Assembly (NCBI GenBank): GCA_030668905.1
Contig: DAOVEQ010000065.1
Coordinates: 1-6,148, forward strand
DNA length: 6,148 nucleotides
Source: Thermococci archaeon
GTDB lineage: Archaea > Methanobacteriota_B > Thermococci > Methanofastidiosales > B48-G16
Reading direction: 5' to 3'
Below, in pieces: positions 6,139 to 6,148 of the stretch. The translations under genes and the position numbers were made by a program. Positions within the stretch are counted from its first letter, which is position 1, and the number at the start of each line of letters is the position of its first letter. The notes beneath the pieces were generated by a model that was given only the letters and a program-made list of their open reading frames with translations, ran no database searches and was not told where the DNA came from.

Positions 6139-6148
6139 CAGAAATGTT

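Noticed and set aside
6023..6148. A possible gene, divergent promoter or small RNA in the right-hand non-coding stretch
   Set aside because: No open frame of useful length or convincing plus-strand BRE/TATA was seen; only the operon promoter and the TTCGCA-type repeats can be supported.
1..6148. CRISPR repeats, insertion-sequence ends, tRNA or rRNA genes
   Set aside because: No regularly spaced repeats, transposase frames, terminal inverted repeats or cloverleaf-like sequences were found by reading both strands.

Overview
The window looks like an AT-rich archaeal chromosome segment, most likely from a euryarchaeote. Reasons: a BRE/TATA promoter placed for a leaderless transcript, Shine-Dalgarno sequences of the GGAGGT/AGGTGA type before internal operon genes, many ATA and AGA codons, and archaeal families (NYN-domain protein, KaiC/RAD55-type ATPases, a PIN-ATPase-KH protein, a small Lrp/AsnC regulator). 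The sequence alone does not give a genus. There is no rRNA, tRNA, CRISPR array or recognisable mobile element. Coding density is very high; the only real non-coding stretch is the right-hand ~126 bp.

Left part (1-1992, + strand): three tightly packed genes. They are the 3' end of a NYN-domain (PIN-like nuclease fold) gene cut by the window edge, a lipoprotein with a PKD-like domain, and an exported transglutaminase-like protein with an intact Cys-His-Asp triad. Adjacent genes overlap by 20 bp and 1 bp, so they are probably cotranscribed.

Right part (1854-6022, - strand, read right to left): six co-directional genes, five of whose junctions overlap or are separated by 7 bp or less. In transcription order they are an Lrp/AsnC-type regulator, a short KaiC-like P-loop protein whose Walker A ends GKR instead of GK[ST], a 4-TM protein, a 3-TM protein, a conventional single-domain KaiC/RAD55-type ATPase, and a 584-residue PIN-ATPase-KH protein related to archaeal PINA. 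A BRE/TATA element and TTCGCA-type repeats lie upstream of the regulator gene. Two KaiC-fold proteins, one apparently degenerate and one intact, bracket two small membrane proteins. This is the most likely place for an undescribed system: either a membrane-linked ATPase/signalling module, or (through the PIN-ATPase) a nucleic-acid processing module.

The two operons converge and overlap tail to tail by 139 bp (1854-1992). The predicted C-terminal membrane anchor of the transglutaminase is encoded antisense to the basic C-terminal domain of the PIN-ATPase.
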